A stretch of 51,694 nucleotides of DNA from Halorubrum sp. (GCA_028275105.1 JAQCNI010000074.1:1-51694); one strand, 5' to 3'. Shown: positions 8,363-18,621, counted from the first letter of the stretch. A program made the numbers and translations. The notes: generated by a model from the sequence alone, not told the origin.

Positions 8363-10606
8363 TCACGCGAGTTCGCGCTCGATCACGCCGCGGAGCTCGC
8401 TGATCGTGCCCGCGTCGGCGACCAGCGACTCGTCGCCGACCGAGAGCGAGAGCGTCCCGTCGGTCGTCACCTCGCCGAGTCGGACGATGGGCACGTCGGC
8501 AGCGAGGTCCGCGACCGCGTTCGGCGCGGTCGTCTGGACGATGAGCCGCCCCGGCGTCTCCTCGAAGGCCGCGAGGTGGTCCGGCAGGCTGACGTCCACG
8601 CCCACGCCCTCGTCGACGAGTTCGGCGAGTGCGACCGCGATCCCCCCGTCGCTCACGTCGTGGGTCGCGACCGTTCCCTCGTGTCGCGCGACCGCCGCGA
8701 GCGACGCGACGAGGTCGGCGGGGTCGTCGGGCAGCGTCGGGAACCGGTCGCTCCCGCCGGCCGCAGCGAGGTACGCCGACCCGCCGAGCGCGTCGCCCGG
8801 GGGACCGACGAGCAGCAGCGTGGACTCATCGGCGACCGCGGGGTCGAGACGGACCGGCGGCGCGTCGTAGCCGGCCTTCGTTCCGAGCATCGCGAGCGTC
8901 GGCGTCGGCGGAATCGGCCCCTTGACGCTGTCGTTGTACAGCGACACGTTGCCGCCGACGACGGGCGTGTCGAGGGCGATACAGGCGTCCGCGAGCCCCT
9001 CGACGATCGCCGCGAACCCGCCGTACACGTCCGATTTCTCCGGGTTGCCGCCGTTGAGACAGTCGACGGCCGCCAACGGGGCAGCCCCCTTCGCCGCCAG
9101 GTTCGTCGCGTTCTCCAGTGCGACCGCGCGGGCGCCGTCGTACGGCGCGACGCTCGTCCATCGGGGATTCGCTCCCGACGAGAGCGCAAGGCCGACGCCG
9201 GTCGTGTTCCCATCCTGCTCGTCCGCGTTTCCGCCTCCGACCGGTTCCGAGTCGACCGGGGACGCCCCTGCGGCCGCCTCACGGATCGCGATGATCGCCG
9301 CGTCGTCGCCGGGTTTCATCGCCGTCCGCGTCCCGACCTCGTGGTCGTACTGGCGGTACACCCACCGTTTGCTGGCGGTGGTGGGATCGGCGACGACCGT
9401 CTCGAGGACTGCCTCGAGATCGGGTGCCGGCAGATCGCGCTCGGGCTCGACCGGCTCCGCGGTCGCGAGGTCGTTCATCGGGGCGCCGTCGGCGAGGAAC
9501 TCGGCGTCGGCGTCGACGACGGCGTCGCCCTCGAACTCGCAGACGTAGTTCCCCTCGGTCACCTCGCCGATGACCGAACAGCCGAGGTCGAACCGGTCGG
9601 CGAGCGCGCGGACGCGGTCGACGTCGTCGGGGTCGACCTCGTAACACATCCGCTCCTGGCTCTCGGCCAGCAGGATCTCCAGGGCGTTCATGTTCGGCTC
9701 GCGCTGGTGGACGGCGCCGAGTTCGATCCGCGCGCCGAGCCCGCCCTTGGCGACGAGTTCGGCGGAGGCCCCGCCGAGTCCGGCCGCGCCGAGGTCGCGG
9801 GCGGAGACGATCAGCCCCTCATCGACGAGTGCCTCGTTACACTCGATCAGCCGCTTTTCGGCGTAGGGGTCGCCCACCTGAACGGCGGGGCGGTCCGCGG
9901 TCTCGGCGTCCTCGGCGAGGTCCTCGCTCGCGAACGACGCGCCGCCCAGTCCGTCCCGTCCGGTGGCGTTGCCGACGAGCACCAGCGCGTTTCCGGGCTC
10001 CTTGGCGGTCGCGGTGACGAGCCGGTCCGCGTCCGTGATCCCGACGCAGGCGACGTTGACGAGGGGGTTCCCCTCGTAGCCGCCGTGGAACGCGACGCTG
10101 CCGCCGACCGTGGGGACGCCGATACAGTTGCCGTAGTGGGCGATCCCCTCGACGACGCCCTCGAAGAGGTATCGCGACTCCTCGCTTCCGAAGCCGCCGA
10201 AGTACAGCGAGTCGAGCAGGGCGATCGGGTACGCGCCCATGCTCATCGTGTCCCGCACGATGCCGCCGATCCCCGTGGCGGCCCCGTCGAACGGGTCGAC
10301 GTAGGAGGGGTGGTTGTGGCTCTCGATCCCGAACGTGAGGTAGGTGTCGCCGTAGTCGTCCAGGTCGCGCTCGGCGGTCGGGCGGTTCGCCGCGTCGGGG
10401 TCCGGCAGCGCGAGCACGGCCGCGTCGTCGCCCGGACCGACGACGACCGCGTCGCCCTCGCTCCCGAACGCCGACAGCAACGGGCGCGACGAGCGGTACG
10501 CACAGTGCTCGCTCCAGAGGTTCTCGAACAGCGTGGTCTCCGCCGGCGTGGGCTCCCGGCCGAGCTCCGCGGTCACGAGCTCGTGGTCCGTCTCGGACAG
10601 ACTCAT
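8363..10606 (-). CDS. purL: Phosphoribosylformylglycinamidine synthase subunit II
   Basis: A 747-residue FGAM synthetase large subunit (small-PurL type, needing PurS and PurQ). It performs the ATP-dependent conversion of FGAR to FGAM in purine synthesis. Early motifs include [10 protein letters not shown] and GIESHNHPS, the catalytic-His/ATP region; glycine-rich [11 protein letters not shown] marks the second half. A poorly conserved, Gly/Asp-rich insertion follows that motif. purS and purQ are not in the window. The start [10 protein letters not shown] is the only reasonable one. The gene diverges from the metallo-hydrolase to its right. Confidence 0.95.
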   Translation of the reverse strand: MSLSETDHELVTAELGREPTPAETTLFENLWSEHCAYRSSRPLLSAFGSEGDAVVVGPGDDAAVLALPDPDAANRPTAERDLDDYGDTYLTFGIESHNHPSYVDPFDGAATGIGGIVRDTMSMGAYPIALLDSLYFGGFGSEESRYLFEGVVEGIAHYGNCIGVPTVGGSVAFHGGYEGNPLVNVACVGITDADRLVTATAKEPGNALVLVGNATGRDGLGGASFASEDLAEDAETADRPAVQVGDPYAEKRLIECNEALVDEGLIVSARDLGAAGLGGASAELVAKGGLGARIELGAVHQREPNMNALEILLAESQERMCYEVDPDDVDRVRALADRFDLGCSVIGEVTEGNYVCEFEGDAVVDADAEFLADGAPMNDLATAEPVEPERDLPAPDLEAVLETVVADPTTASKRWVYRQYDHEVGTRTAMKPGDDAAIIAIREAAAGASPVDSEPVGGGNADEQDGNTTGVGLALSSGANPRWTSVAPYDGARAVALENATNLAAKGAAPLAAVDCLNGGNPEKSDVYGGFAAIVEGLADACIALDTPVVGGNVSLYNDSVKGPIPPTPTLAMLGTKAGYDAPPVRLDPAVADESTLLLVGPPGDALGGSAYLAAAGGSDRFPTLPDDPADLVASLAAVARHEGTVATHDVSDGGIAVALAELVDEGVGVDVSLPDHLAAFEETPGRLIVQTTAPNAVADLAADVPIVRLGEVTTDGTLSLSVGDESLVADAGTISELRGVIERELA

Positions 10607-10770
10607 TCACTTATCTGGTTATCGCTCCGGCTCTAATGTCTTTCCATACCCACGTTCGTGCGTAGATCGCCGTGAGAGGGGCGGAACGCGTGGACGGGGA
10701 CGCGACCCCGGTAGCCACGCCGCGTCCCGGCGGTAGCAACCCTCAAAAGGGCGCCCGCCGATCGACGGTC

Positions 10771-11904
10771 GTGAAGCGGATCCAGCTCGGCAACACCGTC
10801 TTCGAGGGCGCGAACGACGTCTACCTGCTCGACGCCGGGACGACGGCGCTCGTCGACACGGGGATCGCGACCCCGGACGTGCGCGAGGAACTCCGCGAGG
10901 GGCTCGCGGCCCACGGCGTCGGATTCGGCGACGTCGACGCGGTGTTTCTCACCCACTGGCACCCCGACCACGCGGGGCTGGCCGGCAAAATCCAGGCCGC
11001 GGGCGACGCCGAGGTGTTCGTCCACGAAACGGACGCGCCGCTGGTGGACGGGAGCGAGCCACACTTCTCGACGGATCCGGCGACCCAGCGAGCGACGTTC
11101 GACGGGTGGGGGCTGCCGAGCGAGGCCCGCGACCGGGTGACGGAGTTCTTCGCGGCCGTCGGCGGGCTTCGCGGCCGTGACGCGCGCGTGACCACGTTCG
11201 TCGACGGCGAGATGCTCTCCGTCGGCGACCTCACGCTGGAGGCGGTTCACCTGCCCGGGCACACGGCCGGGCTCTCCGCGTTCGCCTTCGACCCGCGCGC
11301 GATTCCCGGTCACGACCCGGCCGACCGGGGGGGACGGGCGGGCGGGGTGGCGAGTGACGATCGGTCGACCGACGAGTCCACGGAAGCATCCGTGGCGGAA
11401 CCCGGGAGCCACCCCACGGAGGCGTTCACCGGCGATGCGCTGCTCCCACAGTACACCCCGAACGTCGGCGGGGCCGACGTCAGGATCGACGACCCGCTCG
11501 CCGCCCACGTCGGGAGCCTCGCCCGGATCGTCGACCGCGATTGGGACGCGGCCCACCCCGGGCACCGTGATCGGATCGACGACCCGAGTCGCCGGGCGGC
11601 GGCGATCCTCGACCACCATCGCGACCGGACCCGGCGGGTGATCGACGCGCTCCGATCCGGGCCGGCGACCGCGTGGGAGGTCTCCGCCGATCTGTTCGGC
11701 GACCTGCGCGGGATCCATATCCTTCACGGCCCCGGGGAGGCGTTCGCGCACCTCGATCATTTGGTGACGGCCGGGGTCGTCGAACGCGACGGGACCGCCT
11801 ATCGGCTCGTTGACCCGGCCCCCGACGTGGCGTCGTTGTTCCCCACGACGCCGCTCGACGACGCGGTGGCGGGAACGGGGGACGAACACGGCTCCGGGAG
11901 GTAA
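10771..11904 (+). CDS. Metallo-beta-lactamase-fold hydrolase with C-terminal winged helix
   Basis: A 377-residue protein. The zinc-site motif is HWHPDHAG, with further ligands in HLPGHTAG, FTGDALL and HPGHRD. The C-terminal 90 residues (from about DHHRDRTRRVIDAL) resemble the small winged-helix domain of LACTB2-like hydrolases. A Ser/Asp-rich insertion precedes the FTGDALL motif. The substrate is unknown; relatives act on thioesters, lactones or nucleic acids. GTG 10771 is chosen because the fold begins there and a CTCAAAAGG box lies about 22 nt upstream, implying a leaderless transcript. The frame extends upstream but reads as low-complexity intergenic sequence. Confidence 0.8.
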   Translation: MKRIQLGNTVFEGANDVYLLDAGTTALVDTGIATPDVREELREGLAAHGVGFGDVDAVFLTHWHPDHAGLAGKIQAAGDAEVFVHETDAPLVDGSEPHFSTDPATQRATFDGWGLPSEARDRVTEFFAAVGGLRGRDARVTTFVDGEMLSVGDLTLEAVHLPGHTAGLSAFAFDPRAIPGHDPADRGGRAGGVASDDRSTDESTEASVAEPGSHPTEAFTGDALLPQYTPNVGGADVRIDDPLAAHVGSLARIVDRDWDAAHPGHRDRIDDPSRRAAAILDHHRDRTRRVIDALRSGPATAWEVSADLFGDLRGIHILHGPGEAFAHLDHLVTAGVVERDGTAYRLVDPAPDVASLFPTTPLDDAVAGTGDEHGSGR

Positions 11905-12013
11905 CCGGGTGGGCGAGCGGCACGACCCGAGCAGCGCCGGTGCGGTCTCGTCGCCTCGACCGACGACCCGCCGCCGGCGAAAGGTATACCCACGCGAGCG
12001 CACATCTATCCGC

Positions 12014-12967
12014 GTGAAGCGTGAGACGCTTTCCGCCGCCGTTCTGGCCCTCCTCGCGGTCGTCGCGCTCGGCGTCGCGGCCGCGACCCTCGACACGGCG
12101 GTCACCGTCGACGGCGGCGGACTCGGTGCCGGTGGCGGCGCCGGCGGCGCCGGACCGACGGCGGATACGGCCGAGGTCGGCCCCTCCGAGACGGTGGGCG
12201 GCCAGCCGGTTCTTTCGGTCCCGCCGGTGTGTTACGAGTTCCTCCGTGACCCCCCGGCGTTGCTCCTGTTCGCCGTCGGACTCCTCGCCGTCGGGGCGCT
12301 CGCGTACTACGAAAGCGGATCCCCGTTCGCCGGGGCCGTAGTCGCCGGCACCGTCGGGTTCCCGGTGGGCGTGATATGGTACCTGCTGTCCGTCTGTCGC
12401 CCGTCCGATGCCACCTTCGAGGCCGAACTCGGCCTCGCCGGCGACGGCGAACGGTTCCTCCCCGTCGGCGGCGGCGGGGGAACCGGGTTCGGAGACGGCT
12501 CGGGGGCGGTTTCGACCCCGGAGCTGCTGTTCGTCGCCGTCGTCGTGGTCGCCCTGATCGTCAGCACGCTCCTGTTGGTGACGTCGACCGGCGACGACGA
12601 GGGGGACGGAACGGCGGACGGGACCGAGCCGGATGACCCCGACACCGCCGACCCCGACCTCGCCGAGGTCGCACGGACCGCGGGCGAGGCGGCCGACCGG
12701 ATCGAGTCGGCGACGGCGAACAACGAGGTGTACGACGCGTGGCGACGGATGACGACGGTGCTCGACGTCGACCGTCCGACGTCGTCGACGCCCACGGAGT
12801 TCGCGGCCGCCGCGGTCGACGCCGGCGTCGACGAGGAGCCCGTCGATCAGCTCACGGACGTGTTCGAGCGGGTGCGATACGGCGGGGCGGACCCGACCGA
12901 TGACCGGGAACGTCGGGCCGTCGAGGCGCTCCGCCGGATCGAGACGAAACACGGGGGGGACCGGTAG
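12014..12967 (+). CDS. DUF4129-type membrane protein
   Basis: A 317-residue protein with an N-terminal signal or membrane helix, a Gly-rich linker, two central helices, a third helix near 185-205, and a soluble C-terminal domain. That domain carries NEVYDAWRRMTTVLD and TPTEFAAAAVDAG, characteristic of DUF4129, a domain often beside transglutaminase, DUF58 and MoxR genes. It heads a four-gene run whose members overlap or touch. GTG 12014 sits about 25 nt after an AAAGGTATACC box. Function is unknown; the context suggests an envelope or chaperone-like complex. Confidence 0.8.
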   Translation: MKRETLSAAVLALLAVVALGVAAATLDTAVTVDGGGLGAGGGAGGAGPTADTAEVGPSETVGGQPVLSVPPVCYEFLRDPPALLLFAVGLLAVGALAYYESGSPFAGAVVAGTVGFPVGVIWYLLSVCRPSDATFEAELGLAGDGERFLPVGGGGGTGFGDGSGAVSTPELLFVAVVVVALIVSTLLLVTSTGDDEGDGTADGTEPDDPDTADPDLAEVARTAGEAADRIESATANNEVYDAWRRMTTVLDVDRPTSSTPTEFAAAAVDAGVDEEPVDQLTDVFERVRYGGADPTDDRERRAVEALRRIETKHGGDR

Positions 12968-13596
12968 TGCGGGCGCTCGTCGTCCTCGGCGTCGCGGCGG
13001 TCGCGGCCGGCTTTGCGGTCCTCGTCGACCGGGGGCTCGCGGGCGCGCTCGACCTCTCGTCGGCCATCGTGACGGCCATCGGTATCCTTGGCGTGCTTCA
13101 GGGGGTTCGGTACGTGAGCGTGCGCCGCGGCCGGGAGCGACGGACGACCGACCTCGGGGAGCCGGAACGACGGGACCCCGCGACCGTCCCGGGGACCGAC
13201 CTCGACCGGCGGATCGCGCGGGCGACGTTGCCGGGGCGTCGCGGTCGGGGGGCCAAGAACACGGTGCGGTCCCGGGTCCGATCGCTCGCGGTCCGGGCGG
13301 TCGCCCGCGGGCGGGACCTGTCGCGGGACCGCGCCGAGACGCTCGTCGAGGACGGCGAGTGGACGGACGACCGGACCGCCGCCGCGTTCCTCACACGGTC
13401 GGCGTCGTACCCGATCTACGTCCAACTCCGCGGCGGGCTTCCGCGACGGTCGACCTTCCGGATCGGCCTGACGGCCGCGACCGACGAGGTCGAACGCCTC
13501 GCCGGCGGGGAGCGGATACACCCACCGCCGTCGGAGCGGGCCGAGGACCGGGAGCGGCCGGACGGAAGTTCGTCCGACCGACGGGTGGACCCATGA
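12967..13596 (+). CDS. Membrane protein of the MoxR/DUF58 cluster (DUF7269-like)
   Basis: A 209-residue protein with two N-terminal hydrophobic segments (about 1-20 and 27-47), then a charged Arg-rich soluble region. The GTG start shares one base with the preceding TAG stop, so translation is probably coupled. I know similar proteins from the same haloarchaeal gene neighbourhood but no biochemical role. The C-terminal 40 residues are polar and low complexity. Confidence 0.75.
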   Translation: MRALVVLGVAAVAAGFAVLVDRGLAGALDLSSAIVTAIGILGVLQGVRYVSVRRGRERRTTDLGEPERRDPATVPGTDLDRRIARATLPGRRGRGAKNTVRSRVRSLAVRAVARGRDLSRDRAETLVEDGEWTDDRTAAAFLTRSASYPIYVQLRGGLPRRSTFRIGLTAATDEVERLAGGERIHPPPSERAEDRERPDGSSSDRRVDP

Positions 13597-15116
13597 CGGC
13601 GTCCGGGGACGGGTCGCAAACGACGGGGGCGGGAGCCGCCGGAGGCGATACCGCGGCCGTCGACGACGGCGGATCGACCGACGCCGATGACCCGACCGAA
13701 CGCCGGGCGCTCGAGGCGTTCGACACCGATCGCTGGGTCGGGATCGTCGGCGTCGCGCTCGCGTTCGTCGGCGTCGGCGTCGTTCTCCGGCATCCCGGAA
13801 CGGTGCTCGTCGGGGCGACCGGGGTCGGGTTCGCCCTCTACGCGCGCCTCGGCGACGCGGGGGAGGCGCGGCTCGCGGTCACGCGGCGACTGAGCGACCG
13901 GACGCCCGACCCCGGCGAGGCGGTGACGGTCACGCTTCGCGCGCGGAACGTCGGCGACGCGTCCCGATTCGACCTCCGGATCGTCGACGGGGTGCCGCCG
14001 GGGCTCGAGGTCGTCGACGGCCCCGCACGGGTCGCGACCGCACTTCGCCCCGGCGCGAGCGTCACGGTCAGTTACACGGTGCGGGCGAGCCGCGGCGACC
14101 ACGAGTGGGAGACGATCCGGGCCGTCACCCGCGATCCGGCCGGCGCGCGCGAGCGAATCACGGAGCTCGAAACGCCGACCCGGTTGACGTGTACGCCGGA
14201 ACTGGCCGCCGGTGGCGACCTCCCCCTCCGCGGACTGACGACGGTCTCCCACGGCCGCGTGTCCACCGACATGGGCGGCTCCGGGGTGGAGTTCTTCGCC
14301 ACCCGGGAGTACCGTCGTGGCGACCCGCTCAAACGGGTGGACTGGAACCGCCGGGCGCGGACCGGCGAACTGGCGACGCTCGAACTTCGCGAGGAACGGG
14401 CCGCCACGGTCGTCCTATTGATCGACGCCCGGGAGGCGGCGTACGTCGCGTCGCGACCGGACGCCGATACGGCCGTTGAGGCGAGCGTTGAGGCGGCCGG
14501 CCAGGCGTTCACCGCCCTGCTCGCCAACGGGGACCGCGTCGGGATCGCGACGGTCGGCCCCCGCGACTGCTGGCTCCCGCCCGGGGCCGGCACCGACCAC
14601 GCCGTTCGGGGCCGCGACACGCTGGCGACCGACCCCGCACTCGCGCCGACGCCGGCTGACGGCACCTTCTACGGATCGCTGTGGTTCCGCCGGTTCCGGC
14701 GGCGGCTCCCGGGCGACGCGCAGGTGTTGCTCTTCAGCCCGCTCGTCGACCGATACCCGACGTCGCTCGCGCGCCGGATCGACGCGTACGGCCACCTCGT
14801 CACGGTTCTCTCGCCGGACGTGACGGTGACGGCCTCGAGCCCGGGGGCCGGGGACGGTGACTCCGGTGGCCGGGCGTCGGACGACGCGGGCGCCACGCCG
14901 GCCGCCGGGACGACGTCGGCCGGGACGACATCGGCCGGGACGACGCCGTCGGGTCCACGCGGCGCTGGGTCCGTGACCCAGGGTGGCCGGGTCGTCGCAC
15001 TCGAACGCCGGGAGCGAATCCGCGACCTCCGGACCGCCGGGCTCCGCGCGATCGAGTGGGGCGACCGGTCGTTCCCGGTCGCGGTCGCGAACGCGAACGG
15101 ACGGTGGTCGCGATGA
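13593..15116 (+). CDS. DUF58 domain-containing protein
   Basis: A 507-residue protein. An N-terminal polar stretch is followed by two membrane helices (about 45-85) and a beta-rich domain. The DUF58 core contains GVEFFATREYRRGDPLKRVDW and then a von Willebrand-like segment, VVLLIDAR. The usual DxSxS metal-site motif is not evident. A Ser/Thr/Gly-rich insertion lies near the end. The ATG overlaps the previous stop (ATGA) and the next gene overlaps this stop in the same way. DUF58 proteins typically partner a MoxR ATPase; the likely partner here is encoded at 17448-18419 on the other strand. Confidence 0.88.
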   Translation: MTASGDGSQTTGAGAAGGDTAAVDDGGSTDADDPTERRALEAFDTDRWVGIVGVALAFVGVGVVLRHPGTVLVGATGVGFALYARLGDAGEARLAVTRRLSDRTPDPGEAVTVTLRARNVGDASRFDLRIVDGVPPGLEVVDGPARVATALRPGASVTVSYTVRASRGDHEWETIRAVTRDPAGARERITELETPTRLTCTPELAAGGDLPLRGLTTVSHGRVSTDMGGSGVEFFATREYRRGDPLKRVDWNRRARTGELATLELREERAATVVLLIDAREAAYVASRPDADTAVEASVEAAGQAFTALLANGDRVGIATVGPRDCWLPPGAGTDHAVRGRDTLATDPALAPTPADGTFYGSLWFRRFRRRLPGDAQVLLFSPLVDRYPTSLARRIDAYGHLVTVLSPDVTVTASSPGAGDGDSGGRASDDAGATPAAGTTSAGTTSAGTTPSGPRGAGSVTQGGRVVALERRERIRDLRTAGLRAIEWGDRSFPVAVANANGRWSR

Positions 15117-15643
15117 GCACCGCCGAGGGGCGGGAGCCGCCGGCGGACCGTCCCGAACGCGACACGCGTCCGCCGACGTCGGCGGTCCTCGTGAGTCTCG
15201 TCGCCGCCGCGGTGGCAACGGCCGCGGGGACGGTCGCCGCGCCGCTGGGCGGGGCGGTCGTCGGGATGTCGGTCGTCGGCGTCGCCGCCGGGTCGACCCT
15301 TGGCTCCAGCCGCGTCCTCTTGTGGGCCGCAGCGGCCGGCGTCGTCGGCATCGCGCTCGCTGCGGCGCTGGGCGGCGGGGCCGAGCCACTACTCGTGGCC
15401 GCCGTCGCGCTCGCCGTCGCGTGGGACGTCGCCGACCACGGGGTCCTGCTCGGCCGCCAGGTCGGACGGGCGGCGCGGACCCGACGCAACGTCGCGGTCC
15501 ACGCGGCGACGACGCTGCTCGTCGGCACCCTCTCGGCGGCCGTCGTGTACGGCTCGTACGTCGCCGCGTCCGGCGGGCAGCCGATCGCGGCGCTCGCGCT
15601 GTTGCTGTTCGGCGGGGTCGTGTTGCTCTCGGCGTTCCGGTGA
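15113..15643 (+). CDS. Small membrane protein ending the DUF58 operon (DUF7519-like)
   Basis: A 176-residue protein with a polar N-terminus and five or so hydrophobic segments rich in Ala, Val and Gly. The ATG overlaps the DUF58 stop by 4 nt. It resembles small integral proteins that close this operon in other haloarchaea. No catalytic motif is visible. Confidence 0.75.
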   Translation: MSTAEGREPPADRPERDTRPPTSAVLVSLVAAAVATAAGTVAAPLGGAVVGMSVVGVAAGSTLGSSRVLLWAAAAGVVGIALAAALGGGAEPLLVAAVALAVAWDVADHGVLLGRQVGRAARTRRNVAVHAATTLLVGTLSAAVVYGSYVAASGGQPIAALALLLFGGVVLLSAFR

Positions 15644-15754
15644 CCCCGCGTCCGCGCCACGGTCTCGGGACGCCGAGCGTCTCTGGACGCCGAACGCGTC
15701 GGAGCAGCGCGGTCCCGACCACGCCGGAACCCCGGATCGGCCGGATCGGGGCCG

Positions 15755-15760
15755 CTTTTA
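15755..15760 (+). promoter_or_regulatory. TATA-like box for micro-ORF/KDG kinase transcript
   Basis: CTTTTA stands 24 nt before ATG 15784, the spacing expected for a transcript that starts at or just before that ATG. The transcript would therefore begin with the micro-ORF rather than the kinase GTG. Confidence 0.5.
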
Positions 15761-15783
15761 CCTCCCGGCGTCAATGGGGCGGC

Positions 15784-15825
15784 ATGGCCACCGCAACGAC
15801 CGTGCCCTCGGGGTGGACGGCGTGA
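15784..15825 (+). CDS. Leaderless micro-ORF upstream of KDG kinase (13 aa)
   Basis: ATG 15784 reads [13 protein letters not shown] and stops at TGA 15823-15825. The stop overlaps the kinase GTG (15822) as GTGA. The peptide is neutral and has no family signature. If transcription starts where the TATA-like box predicts, ribosomes would enter on this ORF and re-initiate on the kinase. A similar arrangement precedes the response regulator at 21547. Confidence 0.4.
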   Translation: MATATTVPSGWTA

Positions 15826-16778
15826 CGGACCTCGTGACGTTCGGGGAGACGATGCTCCGGCTCTCACCCCCTCGCGGTGAACGCCTGGAAACGGCCCGGG
15901 AGTTTGACGTCCAGGCCGGCGGCGCGGAAAGCAACGTCGCGGTCGGCGCGGCGCGGCTCGGCGTTGACGCCGCCTGGATCTCGAAACTCCCCGACTCGCC
16001 GCTCGGCCGGCGGGTCGTCGGCGAACTCCGGAGTCACGGCGTTCGGATCGGCGTCGCGTGGGCCGATCCGGGCGAGAGCCGCCTCGGAACCTACTACCTG
16101 GAACACGGTGGCGAACCGCGCGGGACGAACGTGATATACGACCGCGCCGACGCCGCGATCACGACCGTCGAGCCGACCGAACTGCCGACCGGCGTGTTCG
16201 AGTCGGCGGCGCGGTTCCACACGACGGGGATCACCCCGGCGCTTTCCGCGACCGCCCGGGAGACGACGGCGGAACTGTTGCGGCTCGCCGGCGACGCCGG
16301 CGTCACCCGGTCGTTCGACCTGAACTACCGGGCAAAGTTGTGGGACTCCTCGACCGCGCGCGACGTCTACGAGACGCTGTTCGAGCACGTCGACGTGCTG
16401 TTCGTCCCGCGGCGCGACGCCCGGGAGGTGCTCGACCGCGAGGGCGACGCCGTCAATATCGCCCACGGGCTCGCATCCGACCACGCGTTCGACTGTGTCG
16501 TGGTCACGCGGGGCCGCGAGGGCGCGGTCGCGCTCCGCGACGGCACGGTCACCGATCAGGCGGTGTTCGAGTCCGAGACGTTCGACACGATCGGGACGGG
16601 TGACGCCTTCGTCGCCGGGTTCCTTGCGAAGCGGCTCGACGGCGGAACCGTCCGGGACGCGCTGGAGTGGGCGGCCGCGACCGCGGCGCTCAAACGCACC
16701 GTTGACGGCGACATACCGGTCGTGACGCCCGACGAGGTCGAACGCGTCGTCGCGGGCGAGGGCGGGATCGACCGGTAG
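15822..16778 (+). CDS. kdgK: PfkB-family sugar kinase, probably 2-keto-3-deoxygluconate kinase
   Basis: A 318-residue ribokinase-fold enzyme. The N-terminus [12 protein letters not shown], the glycine pair at [16 protein letters not shown], and the C-terminal anion-hole/catalytic motif [13 protein letters not shown] are all present. [10 protein letters not shown] is typical of KDG kinases of the semi-phosphorylative Entner-Doudoroff route. Substrate assignment is by similarity only; fructokinase is the main alternative. GTG 15822 is preferred because the fold starts there. An in-frame ATG at 15774 would add a 16-residue basic leader lacking similarity. Confidence 0.8.
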   Translation: MTDLVTFGETMLRLSPPRGERLETAREFDVQAGGAESNVAVGAARLGVDAAWISKLPDSPLGRRVVGELRSHGVRIGVAWADPGESRLGTYYLEHGGEPRGTNVIYDRADAAITTVEPTELPTGVFESAARFHTTGITPALSATARETTAELLRLAGDAGVTRSFDLNYRAKLWDSSTARDVYETLFEHVDVLFVPRRDAREVLDREGDAVNIAHGLASDHAFDCVVVTRGREGAVALRDGTVTDQAVFESETFDTIGTGDAFVAGFLAKRLDGGTVRDALEWAAATAALKRTVDGDIPVVTPDEVERVVAGEGGIDR

Positions 16779-16834
16779 GCCGCCGCCCCCGCCGTTTCGA
16801 CCGGTTTATAATCGCTGCGTGATCCGGATCGGAT

Positions 16835-17392
16835 ATGACCGAGGAGGACCGACGGAGCGAACTCATCGCGGCGCTACGCGCGGCCGACGCCGTCCGATTC
16901 GGCGAGTTCGAGCTGTCACACGGGGGGACGAGCGACTACTACGTCGACAAGTATCTGTTCGAGACCGACCCCGACAGCCTCCGGCTCGTCGCCGACGCGT
17001 TCGCCGACCGTATGGCCGAGGTTGACGCGAAGCTGGCCGGGGTCGCGCTCGGGGCCGTCCCGCTCGTCGCGGTGACCGCCGCGGAGCTCGGCCGCCCGTA
17101 CGTCATCGCGCGCAAGTCGGCGAAGGAGTACGGCACCGGCAACCGGATCGAGGGACGGCTCGCCGACGGCGAGCGCGTCGTGGTGCTGGAGGACATTGCC
17201 ACGACCGGACGGTCGGCCCTGGACGCGGTCGAAGCGCTGCGGGAGGCGGGGGCGGTCGTGGACCGCGTCCTCGTCGTCGTCGATCGCGAGGAGGGGGCGA
17301 CCGAGCTGCTGGCGGACCACGACGTTGAACTGGCGTCGTTGTTGTCGGCCTCGGAACTGCTCGCCGACCGGGACGCCACCCCGGACGAGTAG
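16835..17392 (+). CDS. pyrE: Orotate phosphoribosyltransferase
   Basis: A 185-residue type I PRTase that makes OMP from orotate and PRPP. The PRPP loop [13 protein letters not shown] and the [14 protein letters not shown] flexible loop are diagnostic. A TTTATAATC box (16804-16812) about 25 nt upstream gives a typical short-leader promoter. It is monocistronic and converges on moxR. Confidence 0.93.
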   Translation: MTEEDRRSELIAALRAADAVRFGEFELSHGGTSDYYVDKYLFETDPDSLRLVADAFADRMAEVDAKLAGVALGAVPLVAVTAAELGRPYVIARKSAKEYGTGNRIEGRLADGERVVVLEDIATTGRSALDAVEALREAGAVVDRVLVVVDREEGATELLADHDVELASLLSASELLADRDATPDE

Positions 17393-17447
17393 GCGGGTCC
17401 GGTCGGGGAGCAGCGCCGGTCCCGACCGACCGGTCATCCGCGACCGA

Positions 17448-18419
17448 TCACGCGTCCGCCGCCTCCGGCGGCTCGACCGTCGGCACCCCGACCCGGTCGA
17501 GCACGTCGTATATCACGTCGTGTTTGTCCACGTCGTTGACGGTCGCGTCCGGGGTCAACACCAGCCGATGGGCGAGCGCCGGCTCCGCGACGCGTTTCAC
17601 GTCGTCCGGCGTGACGAACGACCGCCCGGCGATCGTTGCGGCGGCGCGGGACGCCTCGAACAGCCGCTGGGTCCCCCGCGGCGAGACCCCGACGGTGACC
17701 CGGCGGTCGCCGCGGGTCTCCCGCGCGAGCGCCGCCATGTACGCGAGGAGGTCGTCGTCGACGCGGACCGCCTCGGGCACCGCCCGGAGGTCGTTGACCG
17801 CCCCGGCGTCGAGCACCCGTTCGACGGTCGGGGCCCGTTCGACCCGGCCGGCGCGCCGCCGGAGGATCTCGATCTCGCCGTCCTCGTCGGGGTAGCCGAG
17901 CGACGTTTTGATCATGAATCGGTCGAGCTGTGCCTCCGGCAGCGGGAACGCGCCCTCGCTCTCCACGGGGTTCTGAGTCGCAATAACGTAAAAGGGGTCG
18001 GGGAGCGCGTGGGTCTCGCCGTCGGCGGTGACCTGTCCCTCCTCCATCGCCTCGAGGAGGGCCGCCTGCGTTTTCGGCGGGGCGCGGTTGATCTCGTCGG
18101 CCAACACGACGTTCGCGAAGATCGGGCCCGGCGAGAAGGCGAACGAGCCGTCGCTCTCGTCGAACACGTTCGTCCCGGTGACGTCGGACGGGAGCAGGTC
18201 GGGAGTGAACTGGATCCGGGAGAACTCCAGCCCGAGCGCGGTCGCGAACGACTGCGCCGAGAGGGTCTTGCCGGTGCCGGGCACGTCTTCGAGGAGCACG
18301 TGGCCGCGCGCGATGATCCCGAGGGTGACGCGTTCGAGGAACCCGCGGTCGGCGACGACCGCGCTGCCGACCTCGTCGATCACGCGGGAACAGGTCTCAG
18401 CCGCCTCGGGAACGTCCAT
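17448..18419 (-). CDS. MoxR-family AAA+ ATPase
   Basis: A 323-residue AAA+ protein: Walker A EDVPGTGKT, Walker B LADEINRAPPKTQ, sensor-1 ATQNP, arginine-rich C-terminal lid. MoxR ATPases act as chaperones that insert cofactors or assemble complexes with von Willebrand/DUF58 partners. The DUF58 operon sits 1.8 kb away on the opposite strand, separated by kdgK and pyrE, so this copy is uncoupled from the operon but probably still its partner. Confidence 0.92.
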   Translation of the reverse strand: MDVPEAAETCSRVIDEVGSAVVADRGFLERVTLGIIARGHVLLEDVPGTGKTLSAQSFATALGLEFSRIQFTPDLLPSDVTGTNVFDESDGSFAFSPGPIFANVVLADEINRAPPKTQAALLEAMEEGQVTADGETHALPDPFYVIATQNPVESEGAFPLPEAQLDRFMIKTSLGYPDEDGEIEILRRRAGRVERAPTVERVLDAGAVNDLRAVPEAVRVDDDLLAYMAALARETRGDRRVTVGVSPRGTQRLFEASRAAATIAGRSFVTPDDVKRVAEPALAHRLVLTPDATVNDVDKHDVIYDVLDRVGVPTVEPPEAADA

Positions 18420-18525
18420 ACGGCCGGTACAGGCGCGCCGATGAAAGGGTTGTCGCGTCCGGTAGTTCCGGCAGTCCGGCGACGATCGAAACCCATAACA
18501 GCGGAAGCAGCGAACGTGGGATCGA

Positions 18526-18611
18526 GCCGAGGTAGCCTAGCCTGGCCAAGGCGGTAGATTCGAGATCTACTGTCCGTTTCGGACACCGGAGTTCAAATCT
18601 CCGCCTCGGCG
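18526..18611 (+). tRNA. tRNA-Ser (CGA)
   Basis: The acceptor stem GCCGAGG/CCTCGGC closes at 18526-18532 and 18604-18610, with G as discriminator. The anticodon arm is GTAGA-TTCGAGA-TCTAC, giving anticodon CGA (18561-18563), which reads UCG. A long variable arm (about TGTCC...GGACA) is the class II hallmark of Ser. The T arm is GGAG-TTCAAAT-CTCC. No CCA is encoded and no intron is seen. Confidence 0.95.
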
Positions 18612-18616
18612 CTCCG

Positions 18617-18621
18617 TTTTT
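18617..18621 (+). terminator. Oligo-T terminator after tRNA-Ser
   Basis: A run of five T residues begins 5 nt past the mature 3' end. Short T tracts terminate transcription in archaea, especially behind tRNA genes. Confidence 0.5.

Noticed and set aside
8285..10636. 783-codon plus-strand frame opposite purL
   Set aside because: Pure shadow of purL; Arg/Val/Asp-rich with no domain.
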